Below are positions 1-8,738 of a stretch of DNA of 64,000 nt, in pieces. The notes beneath the pieces were generated by a model that had not been told where the DNA came from, did no database searches, and saw only the letters and a list, made by a program, of their open reading frames with translations. A program made the position numbers and the translations under genes. Positions within the stretch are counted from its first letter, which is position 1, and every line of letters begins with the position of its first letter. The DNA is taken from the NCBI GenBank assembly GCA_965658375.1, contig CBFHSD010000006.1, forward strand, positions 11,507 to 75,506, read 5' to 3'. This DNA comes from CBFHSD01 sp965658375 (lineage in GTDB: Bacteria > Bacteroidota > Bacteroidia > Flavobacteriales_G > Salibacteraceae).

Positions 1-906
1 TGCCTGGAAAGTCAATAGCTCTGCAGCTTCTAATTCTGTGGCCATATCTGCTAATTTAAAAGCAATCGCTTGGAACTTAGAGATAGACTGACCAAATTGC
101 TCTCTTTCTTTTGAATACTGAATGGCTGCTTCATATGCGCCCCTAGCAATACCCAAAGAAAGTGCCGCAATTGAAATTCGTCCTCCATCTAAAACTTTCA
201 TTGCTTGAATAAACCCTTCACCAAAGTTCCCAATTAGATTTTCTGCAGGAATTCTACAATTATCGAAAATCATTTCTGCTGTTTCAGAAGCACGCATCCC
301 TAGTTTGTTTTCTTTTTTACCGCCAGAAAAACCTGGAGTTCCTCTTTCCACGATAAAAGCAGATATACCGTGGCTATCTAGTAACTCTCCTGTTCTAGCT
401 AAAACAACTGCTACGTCTCCTGTAATACCATGAGTGATCCAATTTTTGGCTCCATTTAATACCCAATGATCATCATCCTTTTTAGCGGTAACTTTCATTC
501 TCAGGGCATCAGATCCAGTATTGGCTTCTGTTAATCCCCAGGCACCAACAAATTCGCCACTTGCTAATTTAGGCAAGTACTTTTGCTTTTGTTCTTCACT
601 ACCAAATTGTAAGATATGGCCTGTACACAAAGAGTTATGTGCAGCCATTGAAAGACCAATAGAACCGCAAACTTTTGCTAATTCTTGTATTGCAGTAACA
701 TATTCTGGATATCCTAAACCTGCTCCGCCATATGATTCCGGTACCAAAACGCCTAGTAGACCTAGCTCACCCATCTTTTTGAATAAGTCTATAGGAAACT
801 TTTGGCTTTCATCCCACTCCATAAAGTGAGGACGAATTTCCTTTTCTGCAAAATCTCTCACCATATTGGCGATCATTGTTTGATTTTCCGAAACCTTAAA
901 GTCCAT
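1..906 (-). CDS. acyl-CoA dehydrogenase (C-terminal part outside window)
   Basis: Flavoprotein that would introduce the alpha-beta double bond into an acyl-CoA ester and pass electrons to ETF. The first 302 codons are visible. The N-terminal helical domain starts MDFKVSENQ. The mid domain holds the FAD/substrate motif WGLTEANTGSDA near residues 119-130. The start of the C-terminal helical domain follows (GGRISIAALSLGIARGAYEA). The frame is open at the left edge, so about 80 residues, including the usual catalytic glutamate region, are missing. Start chosen at the ATG whose complement lies at 904-906, which gives the normal family N-terminus. Family is certain; chain-length specificity cannot be read from this. 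Confidence 0.93.
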   Translation of the reverse strand, partial: MDFKVSENQTMIANMVRDFAEKEIRPHFMEWDESQKFPIDLFKKMGELGLLGVLVPESYGGAGLGYPEYVTAIQELAKVCGSIGLSMAAHNSLCTGHILQFGSEEQKQKYLPKLASGEFVGAWGLTEANTGSDALRMKVTAKKDDDHWVLNGAKNWITHGITGDVAVVLARTGELLDSHGISAFIVERGTPGFSGGKKENKLGMRASETAEMIFDNCRIPAENLIGNFGEGFIQAMKVLDGGRISIAALSLGIARGAYEAAIQYSKEREQFGQSISKFQAIAFKLADMATELEAAELLTFQA

Positions 907-948
907 GTAGTTGTTTTTTGAAGTAAACGCATTTAAAAACTGAATGTT

Positions 949-1629
949 CTATTCGCAGCTTAAATACGGTGCAATTTTAGGATAATATTCAGCATTCACC
1001 AACCCTCTTTCCTTAAGTTGTTCAAGATTTTCAAATTCTCCAATTTTATAGCGGCTTTCTACAATCACTCTTGCCAATTCCATGGATATATAAGGATGCC
1101 GTTTAAGGTCATATAAACCGAGTTGATTGATGTTTAGCTTTTGAATTAATTTTAAGTCTGCAGTGAACCTTGGCAATAAAGACATGACTGTTAAGGAATC
1201 AATCCGATACACTTCAAATAGCTGTTCTGGATCTGCATAGCCTCCAAGTATCTTACGGTATTTCAAGATGCTTGAGGCGGTTTTGGCTCCAATTCCATAC
1301 AAAGCTTTCAGGTCAGTTGTATCTGCCGTATTCAGTTCAACCTTCTCAAATTCCTGAATAAAAACTGGAGTCGATTGTACTTTAGGCTCCTTATCTTTTA
1401 TTGGAACTGAAGGTTTGGGAATCTTATTGCTCTTCGTCTTTTTGAAGTTTTCCTCTACAATCGCAACTTTATCCAATTGCTCAGCAGTCATTTGTACTTG
1501 TGGGGTAAAAAGTACTGGCAACAAGCGATTGGTTGCTATGGCTAGCAACACGATAAATGCCAACACCAAGGTGCCGTTACGCTCTTGTTTTGTAGTAAAA
1601 AGATGTTGAGTTAATGGGCTATCCTTCAT
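949..1629 (-). CDS. helix-hairpin-helix (ComEA-like) membrane-anchored protein
   Basis: A 226-residue protein with a short basic N-terminus and one hydrophobic segment (about residues 19-40), then a linker rich in Lys and Pro. The C-terminal half contains tandem helix-hairpin-helix units, starting VELNTADTTDLKALYGIG near residue 97 and ending with a second LNINQLGLYDLKRHPYIS unit. The first unit is the classic ComEA hairpin that binds DNA non-specifically. In Bacteroidota such proteins are often longer than ComEA and may act in DNA uptake or elsewhere in the envelope. A ComEC gene lies about 37 kb away in this window, not adjacent. The DNA-binding fold is well supported; a role in competence is inference. 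Confidence 0.85.
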   Translation of the reverse strand: MKDSPLTQHLFTTKQERNGTLVLAFIVLLAIATNRLLPVLFTPQVQMTAEQLDKVAIVEENFKKTKSNKIPKPSVPIKDKEPKVQSTPVFIQEFEKVELNTADTTDLKALYGIGAKTASSILKYRKILGGYADPEQLFEVYRIDSLTVMSLLPRFTADLKLIQKLNINQLGLYDLKRHPYISMELARVIVESRYKIGEFENLEQLKERGLVNAEYYPKIAPYLSCE

Positions 1630-1665
1630 CTCAGCATCTAAAATAGAATATTAATTTTTCTCGGA

Positions 1666-3300
1666 CTACTTGAATTTCTTAATAGCTCCACTTTTGACTC
1701 TAGCGAAATAACTTTCCATGTCAGCTTTTACCTCCCCGGACAAGAAATAGAGTCCTAGAATGTTTGGAAAGGCCATTCCAAGAATCATTAAATCAGAAAA
1801 ATCAAGGACCGCTCTAAGGCTACTTGATGCGCCAACAATAGCGAACAAAACGAAAATAACTTTAAAAATGATCTCTTTAGTTTTTCCTTCACCCACTAAA
1901 TAGGTCCAACTTTTTAAACCGTAATAGGACCATGAAATCATGGTGGAAAATGCAAACAATAGAATTGCGAGAGTGAGAATATAATTGAACCATGGGAATA
2001 CACTAGAAAACGCTGCAGATGTCAACTGTGCTCCAGTAAGGCTTGTAGTATCTCCTGCATAACCTGTAAAAATAACTACTAAGGCAGTCATTGTACATAT
2101 CACCACGGTATCTATAAATGGCTCCATTAATGCAACCAACCCTTCACTCACAGGCTCATTGGTTTTAGAAGCAGAATGCGCAATTGATGCTGAACCAACG
2201 CCAGCTTCATTGGAGAACGCTGCTCTTTTAAAACCTATAACCATCACACCAATAATTCCTCCTTTGAGTGCTGAAGGGCTAAAGGCTCCATTCCAAATGG
2301 CGGCCATCGCATCTCCAATATTTTGAATGTTAATTCCAATAATTGTGAGTGCTGCAAGCACATAAACAACTACCATAAATGGAACAATCTTATCTGTTAC
2401 GCGGGCAATACTTTTAATTCCGCCAATAATTACGACTCCAACCATGATGGCAAGGATGACCCCAAACCAAAAACCATTGCCTCTAAACATTTCGAATTGC
2501 CCTTCGAGTTGAGCAAAAGCTTGATTGGCTTGAAACATATTTCCTCCACCAATAGATCCCCCAATAGCGAGAACAGCAAAAAGGCCTGCGAGTACTTTTC
2601 CAAGACCCTTCATGTTCTTTTTCTCTAACCCTCTGGATAAATAGTACATAGGGCCTCCAGAAACAGAGCCATCTTCATTAAATGTTCTATACTTTACCCC
2701 AAGGGTACATTCTACGAACTTGGAGCTCATTCCTAGTAATCCTGCCAAAATCATCCATAAAACCGCTCCTGGGCCACCAATAGAAATGGCAACAGCCACA
2801 CTGGCAATATTTCCCAAACCTACTGTTCCAGAAAGTGCAGTCGTTAAGGCTTGAAAATGGCTAACATCCCCTTCATCATCTGGATTGTCATAATCTCCTT
2901 TTACCAAAGATACCGCATGCTTAATTCCCCTAACATTGACAAAACGCATGTAAATGGTAAAGAATACAGCACCCACAACAAGCCAAACTACAATAAATGG
3001 AATTGGTTTTTTAATGGGTTCTCCATCTTCTCCTAAAATAGGCTCACCATTTTCATTATACACAACGGGATCGTACACACCCATAGCTTCGAAAGGATCC
3101 CAAAACAACCAAGTAGCCATGAAATTTACTGCCGGTTCAAAAATTGCGTTGATTTTATCTCCTGGATCGGCTTTTTCATTTGCTTGACTTTCTATCTGAT
3201 CATCGTTTTCTGTAGATTGAGGATCTTCTTGGGCTTGAAGAAAACCAAAACAAAATAACAGACTAGCAATTAAACTCAATCGGAGTGCGAAAAGGCGCAT
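1666..3300 (-). CDS. alanine/glycine:cation symporter (AgcS family)
   Basis: Sodium-coupled amino-acid uptake protein of the inner membrane, about 544 residues from the chosen start. After a signal-like N-terminus (MRLFALRLSLIASLLF) and an acidic stretch there are about ten hydrophobic segments. Typical family blocks include LSGTVGLGNIASVAVAI, GGPMYYLSRGLE and RAAFSNEAGVGSASIAHSA. The frame can be extended upstream to an ATG at 3333. I chose the ATG at 3300 because it gives a clean leader peptide and because a TATATTTG -7 box at 3331-3338 overlaps the longer start. The extra N-terminal leader before the transporter core is common in Bacteroidota members. The exact substrate (Ala or Gly) is not visible. 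Confidence 0.93.
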   Translation of the reverse strand: MRLFALRLSLIASLLFCFGFLQAQEDPQSTENDDQIESQANEKADPGDKINAIFEPAVNFMATWLFWDPFEAMGVYDPVVYNENGEPILGEDGEPIKKPIPFIVVWLVVGAVFFTIYMRFVNVRGIKHAVSLVKGDYDNPDDEGDVSHFQALTTALSGTVGLGNIASVAVAISIGGPGAVLWMILAGLLGMSSKFVECTLGVKYRTFNEDGSVSGGPMYYLSRGLEKKNMKGLGKVLAGLFAVLAIGGSIGGGNMFQANQAFAQLEGQFEMFRGNGFWFGVILAIMVGVVIIGGIKSIARVTDKIVPFMVVVYVLAALTIIGINIQNIGDAMAAIWNGAFSPSALKGGIIGVMVIGFKRAAFSNEAGVGSASIAHSASKTNEPVSEGLVALMEPFIDTVVICTMTALVVIFTGYAGDTTSLTGAQLTSAAFSSVFPWFNYILTLAILLFAFSTMISWSYYGLKSWTYLVGEGKTKEIIFKVIFVLFAIVGASSSLRAVLDFSDLMILGMAFPNILGLYFLSGEVKADMESYFARVKSGAIKKFK

Positions 3301-3330
3301 AAATACGGTGTTTTTATTCTTGAATATGGC

Positions 3331-3338
3331 CAAATATA
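3331..3338 (-). promoter_or_regulatory. -7 promoter box of the symporter gene
   Basis: The minus strand reads TATATTTG, a full match to the Bacteroidota -7 consensus TAnnTTTG, 30 bases ahead of the ATG at 3300. No convincing -33 TTTG lies at 19-21 bases spacing, so this is a moderate call. Confidence 0.45.
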
Positions 3339-3356
3339 GATAACCAAAGAGAACAC

Positions 3357-4265
3357 TTAAAGATTCAAAGCAGAAAATTGCTTTTCAAAGTGTTTCAATC
3401 CCTCTTCAAAAGATAGTGTCTTCCTTTCGAGGAGTTCTTCTGTCTTCTCAAGGTCAAAGCCTGTTGAAAGAGGTCTGGGAGTATGTTCGCTTAATTCTGA
3501 AGTGAGAACTGGCTCGATCAAATCAGTATTCAAATCATAAAAATCTCCGATTTTCACTGCCATCTCATACACGCTTAAATACTCACTTCCAGAAACATGA
3601 AAAACTCCCTCTTTCTTATTACACGCAATTTTACACGCGGCAAGCGCTAAGTCATCTACCCAAGTGGCCATTCTAAACTGGTCTTTAGCTACACGAATTG
3701 GTTTCTTGTTTTCAAGGCTTTTTTTCACCCATAAAATCAAATTAGATCGAGATATGCTTTCGCTCACTCCATATACCAGAATGGTTCTAATAATTGTTTT
3801 TGAATTTGGATAAGCTTTAACCAGGTTCTCTGCTGCAACTTTTGACTGTCCATAATAGTTGACCGGCTCTCTTGAATCCTCTTCATTATAAACCCTCTTG
3901 ACACCTTCAAATACAAAATCGCTAGAGAAATAAATAAAGTGTGATTTAAACTTGGCTGCTGCTTTGAGTAAAAATTCTGTTGCCTTTACATTTACTTCCC
4001 AACATTCAGTTGGGTTTTGTTCGCATTGATCTACATGTGATATCGCTGCACAATGAATGACGGTATTTGGTTTACAAGAATTGAATACATCTTGTACTTC
4101 TTCCTCATTTGTCAAATCGCATGAAAAATATTGAAGATCTTGAGTTTGATTCAATCTACAAACTCCTTTCCCTGTAGCTAGGACTTGAACCCCAGGTTGC
4201 TGTACCAATATGCTGACAATTCTACTTCCGATTAACCCGTTGGCTCCTGTGAGAAGTACTTTCAC
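3357..4265 (-). CDS. NAD(P)-dependent sugar-nucleotide reductase, RmlD-like SDR
   Basis: Extended short-chain dehydrogenase of 302 residues. The Rossmann glycine motif GANGLIG is at residues 7-13, HCAAISHVDQCE sits in the position typical of RmlD-type reductases (around 71-82), and the catalytic YxxxK is at Tyr138/Lys142 (YGQSK). RmlD-like enzymes reduce dTDP-4-keto-6-deoxy sugars, but no other rhamnose-pathway gene is present here, so the substrate is open. The gene overlaps the end of the upstream K+ channel gene by four bases (ATGA) and is last in a long minus-strand cluster beginning at purM. Confidence 0.85.
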   Translation of the reverse strand: MKVLLTGANGLIGSRIVSILVQQPGVQVLATGKGVCRLNQTQDLQYFSCDLTNEEEVQDVFNSCKPNTVIHCAAISHVDQCEQNPTECWEVNVKATEFLLKAAAKFKSHFIYFSSDFVFEGVKRVYNEEDSREPVNYYGQSKVAAENLVKAYPNSKTIIRTILVYGVSESISRSNLILWVKKSLENKKPIRVAKDQFRMATWVDDLALAACKIACNKKEGVFHVSGSEYLSVYEMAVKIGDFYDLNTDLIEPVLTSELSEHTPRPLSTGFDLEKTEELLERKTLSFEEGLKHFEKQFSALNL

Positions 4266-5290
4266 TCTTCAAAACCAATATTAAAAAGAGCATTGAGCTC
4301 TTTGATTTGCTGTGAGGTTCCCAAAACAAAAAGCTTACAATCTGGTACAATGGCCACTTCTTCTCCCGGGTTTACGATGTATTCTCCATCTTTCGTTTTA
4401 AAACCAATAACTAAGCATCCAGTATTAAAATTGGCATTGAGCTCTCCAAGCGATTTGTACCTAAAAGCTTCAGGAATGTGATTAAAAGAAATTTCTTCTA
4501 GGTTCATTTCGTTTGCACCCATTACAGAAATATGATCCAAGAACTCAACCACGTCTGGAGTAACCACTAATGAAGCCATATGAGCTCCACCAACTTTATC
4601 AGGCATGATTACATTATTGGCTCCTGCTATACGAAGTTTTCTATCTGAAGAGTCTTCAGATGCGCGGCTAATGATCATAATTTTTTTGCTCATCTCTCTT
4701 GAGGTAAGCACCACAAAAACATTCTCGGAATCGCTAGGCAATGTAGTAATCAAAGATTTTGCTCTGTAAATTCCCGCCTTAATCAAGACTTCTTCTTTTG
4801 TCGCATCTCCTTGTATAAAAGGTGTGCCTTCTAGTCTCATTTGATCTAGCAAATGCTCCTTCTTTTCAATCACAACATAAGATTGCTTATGTCCAAGCAA
4901 GGTTCTTACGGCTTGTCTTCCGTTTCTCCCATAACCACATACAATCACATGGTTTTTCAATTGGTCTATCGTCTTATTCACGCGGTAATCTCTAAAGTAA
5001 TTCTTGTATTCGCCTGACAACAAATACCTTGTAATAGATGAAATTGCAAAAGCGAATGTACCAAAGCTAGTGATTATTAAGAAAGAGGTAAACAACTTAC
5101 CAGCAATTGTTAAGGGTTGAACCTCTTTAAATCCAACGGTAGAAATGGTAATAATCGTCATATAAAAAGCGTCTACCACTTGATATGACTCAACTAGAAT
5201 AAATCCAATTGTTCCACTTATGATTAGAACAATTAGAATTCCAAGAGCAAAATAAAGCTCTCTGAAATATTTATAGGTGTATCTCAGCAC
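4262..5290 (-). CDS. two-TM potassium channel with cytosolic RCK (TrkA-N/TrkA-C) domain
   Basis: Ion channel subunit of 342 residues. TM1 spans about residues 14-33, a pore helix and filter lie at 41-58, and TM2 at 62-86. An RCK domain follows with the nucleotide-binding loop GYGRNG at 119-124, and a TrkA-C-like domain comes after about residue 260. The filter reads TVGFKE (residues 51-56) where canonical K+ channels have TVGYGD. The Tyr-to-Phe change is common, but the lysine in place of the second glycine is unusual. Four-base overlap with the reductase gene downstream and three bases after PspC upstream suggest cotranscription. K+ as the ion is a family inference. Confidence 0.9.
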   Translation of the reverse strand: MLRYTYKYFRELYFALGILIVLIISGTIGFILVESYQVVDAFYMTIITISTVGFKEVQPLTIAGKLFTSFLIITSFGTFAFAISSITRYLLSGEYKNYFRDYRVNKTIDQLKNHVIVCGYGRNGRQAVRTLLGHKQSYVVIEKKEHLLDQMRLEGTPFIQGDATKEEVLIKAGIYRAKSLITTLPSDSENVFVVLTSREMSKKIMIISRASEDSSDRKLRIAGANNVIMPDKVGGAHMASLVVTPDVVEFLDHISVMGANEMNLEEISFNHIPEAFRYKSLGELNANFNTGCLVIGFKTKDGEYIVNPGEEVAIVPDCKLFVLGTSQQIKELNALFNIGFEE

Positions 5291-5293
5291 TAT

Positions 5294-5521
5294 TTATAGA
5301 TCCCAAATTGTTGAGCGTTTTGACTTGAACCAATGCTTATTCCGAAGAATAAAAGCCATAAACAGATATATAACAATAGGCGAACCGAAGGTTAAGAAAG
5401 AAAGGTAAATGAAATACAACCTTACTTGGCTCGACTGAATGCCCAGTTTCTCTCCCCACCAGCGGCAAACGCCAAAGGCCTGTCTTTCAACGAAAGTTTG
5501 TATGTATTCAACTGGTTTCAT
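5294..5521 (-). CDS. PspC-domain small membrane protein
   Basis: Protein of 75 residues with the PspC pattern: a short amphipathic N-terminus (FGVCRWWGEKLGI), then a hydrophobic segment at about residues 34-60, and a basic tail (RNKHWFKSK). PspC proteins are envelope-stress-linked membrane proteins, but this one is only the minimal domain and no other psp gene is nearby. Its first 14 bases overlap the end of the DUF2851 gene, so it is translated from the same messenger. Function beyond membrane localisation is unknown. Confidence 0.8.
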   Translation of the reverse strand: MKPVEYIQTFVERQAFGVCRWWGEKLGIQSSQVRLYFIYLSFLTFGSPIVIYLFMAFILRNKHWFKSKRSTIWDL

Positions 5522-6788
5522 TCAATAAGTAATTACCAAAGTTACATTTTAAGCATTGCTTATTAAAGCAATATTCTTTTTCTAGATGTAAAACAGCTTG
5601 AGAATGAAGGCCGTTTTCTATTTTGAGTGGTAAATTTCGCCATCTGCTTACCACTTTATTCACCTCTGGCTTAAGATCTTCCATTAAGTCTAATGCAGAT
5701 TCCAGCAAGTTCTCATCTCCTGTTTTAGAAGAGTAGAATATACGCAAAGGAACGATAGCATTGATGATAACTTTCTCTGCAAAATCTTGTGATGAACTAG
5801 ACTTGTGCTTTTTTGTTTCGACAGCCAATCTGAAATGATCTTTCCAATATTCACCAGTTTCAGATTGAAAAGCCCGAAGTAATTGTTCTGCATTGAAGTT
5901 TAGAACTAGGGTATACAAATGATTCACATGATTTTCAAGAAACAAGGTCCATTGTGCCAATTTCAAGTCTGGAAAAGAATAAGGTCTAATCCGCCCATAA
6001 TTCCATGAACTTCTCTCCATACTATTGAGCTGGAACTTTTGTTCTAGGAAATCAAAGTCGTCTATTAATTGTAAGGTAAAAGCATCTGGCTCTTCAATAC
6101 TTAAAAGACCAGAGACTCCAAAAACACATGAACCCAACTGATTTTTATGATTGCTCAAGACCTTTTTCACTTTCTGTAAAGGGAAAGCCTGGGCCAATTG
6201 TAGGAACGGCAATTGATTGCTTCTTGCACCAAAGGCTTTTGCCAATGCCAAATAAAAAGTGCTCTCCCAGTCGCCTTTTTGCTCTTCATAAAAAACATTC
6301 AGCTCTTCTGTTTTGGTTTGAAAACGTTCAATGGCCATTCTATGAAGCCAAGCAGTTTGAATAGAAGGTGGAGGTTCGCGCCAGATACTGGAACAAGGAA
6401 TGGGTTTTATATTTTCTGTAATGCTTGAATACCTCTTTTTGATGTACAGTGGGATCCTGCCTTTTAGCTCAAGCACTGGTATTTGAACATTCGACTCTAG
6501 AATGGTTTCTCTATCATGCTCATAAACTACATGAAGAATTACATTGTCGTAAGCGCGATCTGATTGATGGTTGTGCTTGTACCAATCTGATGAATTGATA
6601 TGGATTTCGAGATTTCCAGCCCAAACTGTGTCTCCGATTTGGATCTTTGCATTGGAAAAATCTGGACCTCCATTGTTATTCAGTGTCCCTGGAGAAAGAC
6701 ACTTCACCTCTTCTCCACTTACTGTGCATAATTGGGATGAATTGAAACGTTGGTATTGCCAAATAAAGTATAGAAATTCCTCGCGCAT
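5508..6788 (-). CDS. DUF2851 family protein
   Basis: Protein of 426 residues matching the Bacteroidota family DUF2851. It opens with EEFLYFIWQYQRFN and GTLNNNGGPDFSNAKIQIG, followed by AGNLEIHINSSDWYKHNH and DNVILHVVYEHD, and ends with a cysteine cluster (CFNKQCLKC) about 15 residues from the C-terminus. The conserved acidic and His residues in the first third resemble a nuclease-like site, but no activity is established to my knowledge. It sits 35 bases after pyrF and overlaps the PspC gene. Family identification is strong; function is unknown. Confidence 0.88.
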   Translation of the reverse strand: MREEFLYFIWQYQRFNSSQLCTVSGEEVKCLSPGTLNNNGGPDFSNAKIQIGDTVWAGNLEIHINSSDWYKHNHQSDRAYDNVILHVVYEHDRETILESNVQIPVLELKGRIPLYIKKRYSSITENIKPIPCSSIWREPPPSIQTAWLHRMAIERFQTKTEELNVFYEEQKGDWESTFYLALAKAFGARSNQLPFLQLAQAFPLQKVKKVLSNHKNQLGSCVFGVSGLLSIEEPDAFTLQLIDDFDFLEQKFQLNSMERSSWNYGRIRPYSFPDLKLAQWTLFLENHVNHLYTLVLNFNAEQLLRAFQSETGEYWKDHFRLAVETKKHKSSSSQDFAEKVIINAIVPLRIFYSSKTGDENLLESALDLMEDLKPEVNKVVSRWRNLPLKIENGLHSQAVLHLEKEYCFNKQCLKCNFGNYLLNETS

Positions 6789-6823
6789 GGGGCAGTTGAT
6801 TGAGGGTTCTAAAATAACCCTTT

Positions 6824-7645
6824 CTAACCAATCAAGCCTTTCTCTGTTAGAGTTGCTTCCATTTCAACTTGAAGCTTCTTAGCTTCTTTAGCTGCAGCTT
6901 CTGCAAAATCTTCCTCTTGTGAAGCATAAATAATGCCTCTTGAACTGTTTACGAGCAAACCACATTGCCCATTCATGCCATACTCAGCAACATCTTGTAA
7001 ACTTCCTCCTTGCTTCCCAACTCCAGGAACCAAAAAGAAATGTTCTGGTGCTCTCTTTCTAACCTCACCAATGCTTTCACCGCGTGTAGCTCCAACCACA
7101 TACATCAACTGGTCAGGGTTTGTCCATTCTTGAGTTTTGGCAATTACATGACCGTAAAGGGGCTCTCCATCACTTTCTAAATGTTGAAAATCTAAAGATC
7201 CAGGGTTAGATGTCAATGCCAAAACAATGACCCATTTACCCTTTTGAGTAAGAAATGGCTTTACAGAGTCTTCGCCCATGTAAGGCGCTACTGTTACAGA
7301 ATCGAAATTGGCCCATTCAAAAAATGTTTTCGCATACATAGCAGAGGTATTGCCAATATCTCCGCGCTTAGCATCGGCTATGGTGAAGCAATTTTGTGGG
7401 ATGTAGTCTAGTGTTTTCTTTAAACTTTCCCATCCCGCGGGACCCAAACTCTCGTAAAATGCGATATTGGGTTTGTAAGCTACTGCAAAAGCTTTTGTTG
7501 CGTCAATAATTGCCTTATTGAACTCAAATACAGGATCTTCTGAAGTAAGGAGATGCTTCGGGATTTTTTGAATGTCTGTATCTAAGCCAACGCATAGGTA
7601 TGACTTCTTTGATTTTATCTGCTCAAAAAGGTCTGCTCTATTCAC
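6824..7645 (-). CDS. pyrF: orotidine-5'-phosphate decarboxylase
   Basis: Catalyses the last step of UMP synthesis, decarboxylation of OMP. The 273-residue protein is of the longer 'type 2' group. The catalytic motif DAKRGDIGNT is at residues 91-100. Near the N-terminus is the substrate loop CVGLDTDIQKIP, and LVPGVGKQGG precedes the C-terminal phosphate-binding segment. It begins one base after the prfA stop codon, so it is probably translationally coupled to prfA and part of the purM-prfA-pyrF unit. Length and all catalytic residues look normal. Confidence 0.97.
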   Translation of the reverse strand: MNRADLFEQIKSKKSYLCVGLDTDIQKIPKHLLTSEDPVFEFNKAIIDATKAFAVAYKPNIAFYESLGPAGWESLKKTLDYIPQNCFTIADAKRGDIGNTSAMYAKTFFEWANFDSVTVAPYMGEDSVKPFLTQKGKWVIVLALTSNPGSLDFQHLESDGEPLYGHVIAKTQEWTNPDQLMYVVGATRGESIGEVRKRAPEHFFLVPGVGKQGGSLQDVAEYGMNGQCGLLVNSSRGIIYASQEEDFAEAAAKEAKKLQVEMEATLTEKGLIG

Positions 7646-7646
7646 C

Positions 7647-8726
7647 TTAAACTGTTTCTTGTTCTTTTAATTTCTCGATGTTATCTGCCAATTTCATTTC
7701 TGAAATCACCTTTTCTAAATCACCATTCATCACATTTCCTAGATTATACAACGTCAAGTTTATGCGGTGATCTGTTACCCTACCTTGAGGGTAATTGTAG
7801 GTGCGAATTTTTGCTGATCTATCTCCACTAGAGACCATAGATTTTCTGTTCACAGCATCTTCTTCCAATTTCTTCTGGAGTTCCATTTCATAAATTCTAG
7901 AACGCAACACTCGCAGTGCCTTGTCGTAGTTTTTATGCTGAGACTTTTGATCTTGGCATTGCGCTACAATACCCGTTGGAATATGCGTTAATCGAACAGC
8001 AGAGTATGTGGTGTTCACACTTTGACCACCTGGCCCAGAAGCGCAATACAAATCTTTACGAATGTCTTTCGGGTTCACTTCCACATCAAACTCATCTGCC
8101 TCTGGAAAAACCATGACAGTAGCAGCGGATGTATGCACCCTTCCTTGAGTTTCTGTTTGGGGTACGCGTTGTACGCGGTGCACCCCAGCCTCATACTTCA
8201 AAGTACCATAAGCATCTTCGCCATTCACCTCAAAAATGATTTCTTTAAATCCACCGTTGGTTCCTTCATGCATATCTACCACATGAGTTTTGAGCCCAAC
8301 TGAGTCACAAAACTTAGTGTACATCCGGAATAGGTCTCCTGCGAAAATAGCAGCTTCATCACCACCAGTTCCCCCTCTAATTTCCATCATCGCGTTTTTA
8401 GCATCGGCAGGATCTTTAGGGATAAGAAGCATGCGAATCTCTTCTTCCATTTCTGGAATCTGAGTTTCTATTTCAGCCAATTCTTCTTTGGCCATGTCTA
8501 TCATTTCGGCATCATCTTCTTGATCCAAAATCTCTTTGTTGGTGTCTCTATTTTCGAGAAGGTTCTTATACTTCTCATAAGCCTTCACCATATCTCCTGT
8601 ATCCTTGTACTCTTTATTGAGCTGAATGTAGCGTTTCATATCACTGATCACTTCTGGATCAACAATCATTTTACCCACTTCAATGTGACGCTCTTTAATG
8701 ACTTCTAACTTTGTCAATAAATCCAT
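7647..8726 (-). CDS. prfA: peptide chain release factor 1
   Basis: Recognises UAA and UAG in the ribosomal A site and triggers peptide release. The protein has 359 residues. The GGQ motif is at 233-235 in the context CASGPGGQSVNTT. RGGTGGDEAAIFAGDLFRMY begins near 117, and the class-1 anticodon-mimic loop reads RVPQTETQGR (tripeptide P-Q-T at 189-191, where E. coli has P-A-T). That position varies between species. The gene lies 12 bases after purM and one base before pyrF. There is no frameshift or stop in the frame, which distinguishes it from prfB. Confidence 0.97.
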   Translation of the reverse strand: MDLLTKLEVIKERHIEVGKMIVDPEVISDMKRYIQLNKEYKDTGDMVKAYEKYKNLLENRDTNKEILDQEDDAEMIDMAKEELAEIETQIPEMEEEIRMLLIPKDPADAKNAMMEIRGGTGGDEAAIFAGDLFRMYTKFCDSVGLKTHVVDMHEGTNGGFKEIIFEVNGEDAYGTLKYEAGVHRVQRVPQTETQGRVHTSAATVMVFPEADEFDVEVNPKDIRKDLYCASGPGGQSVNTTYSAVRLTHIPTGIVAQCQDQKSQHKNYDKALRVLRSRIYEMELQKKLEEDAVNRKSMVSSGDRSAKIRTYNYPQGRVTDHRINLTLYNLGNVMNGDLEKVISEMKLADNIEKLKEQETV

Positions 8727-8738
8727 TTCGATTTCCTC

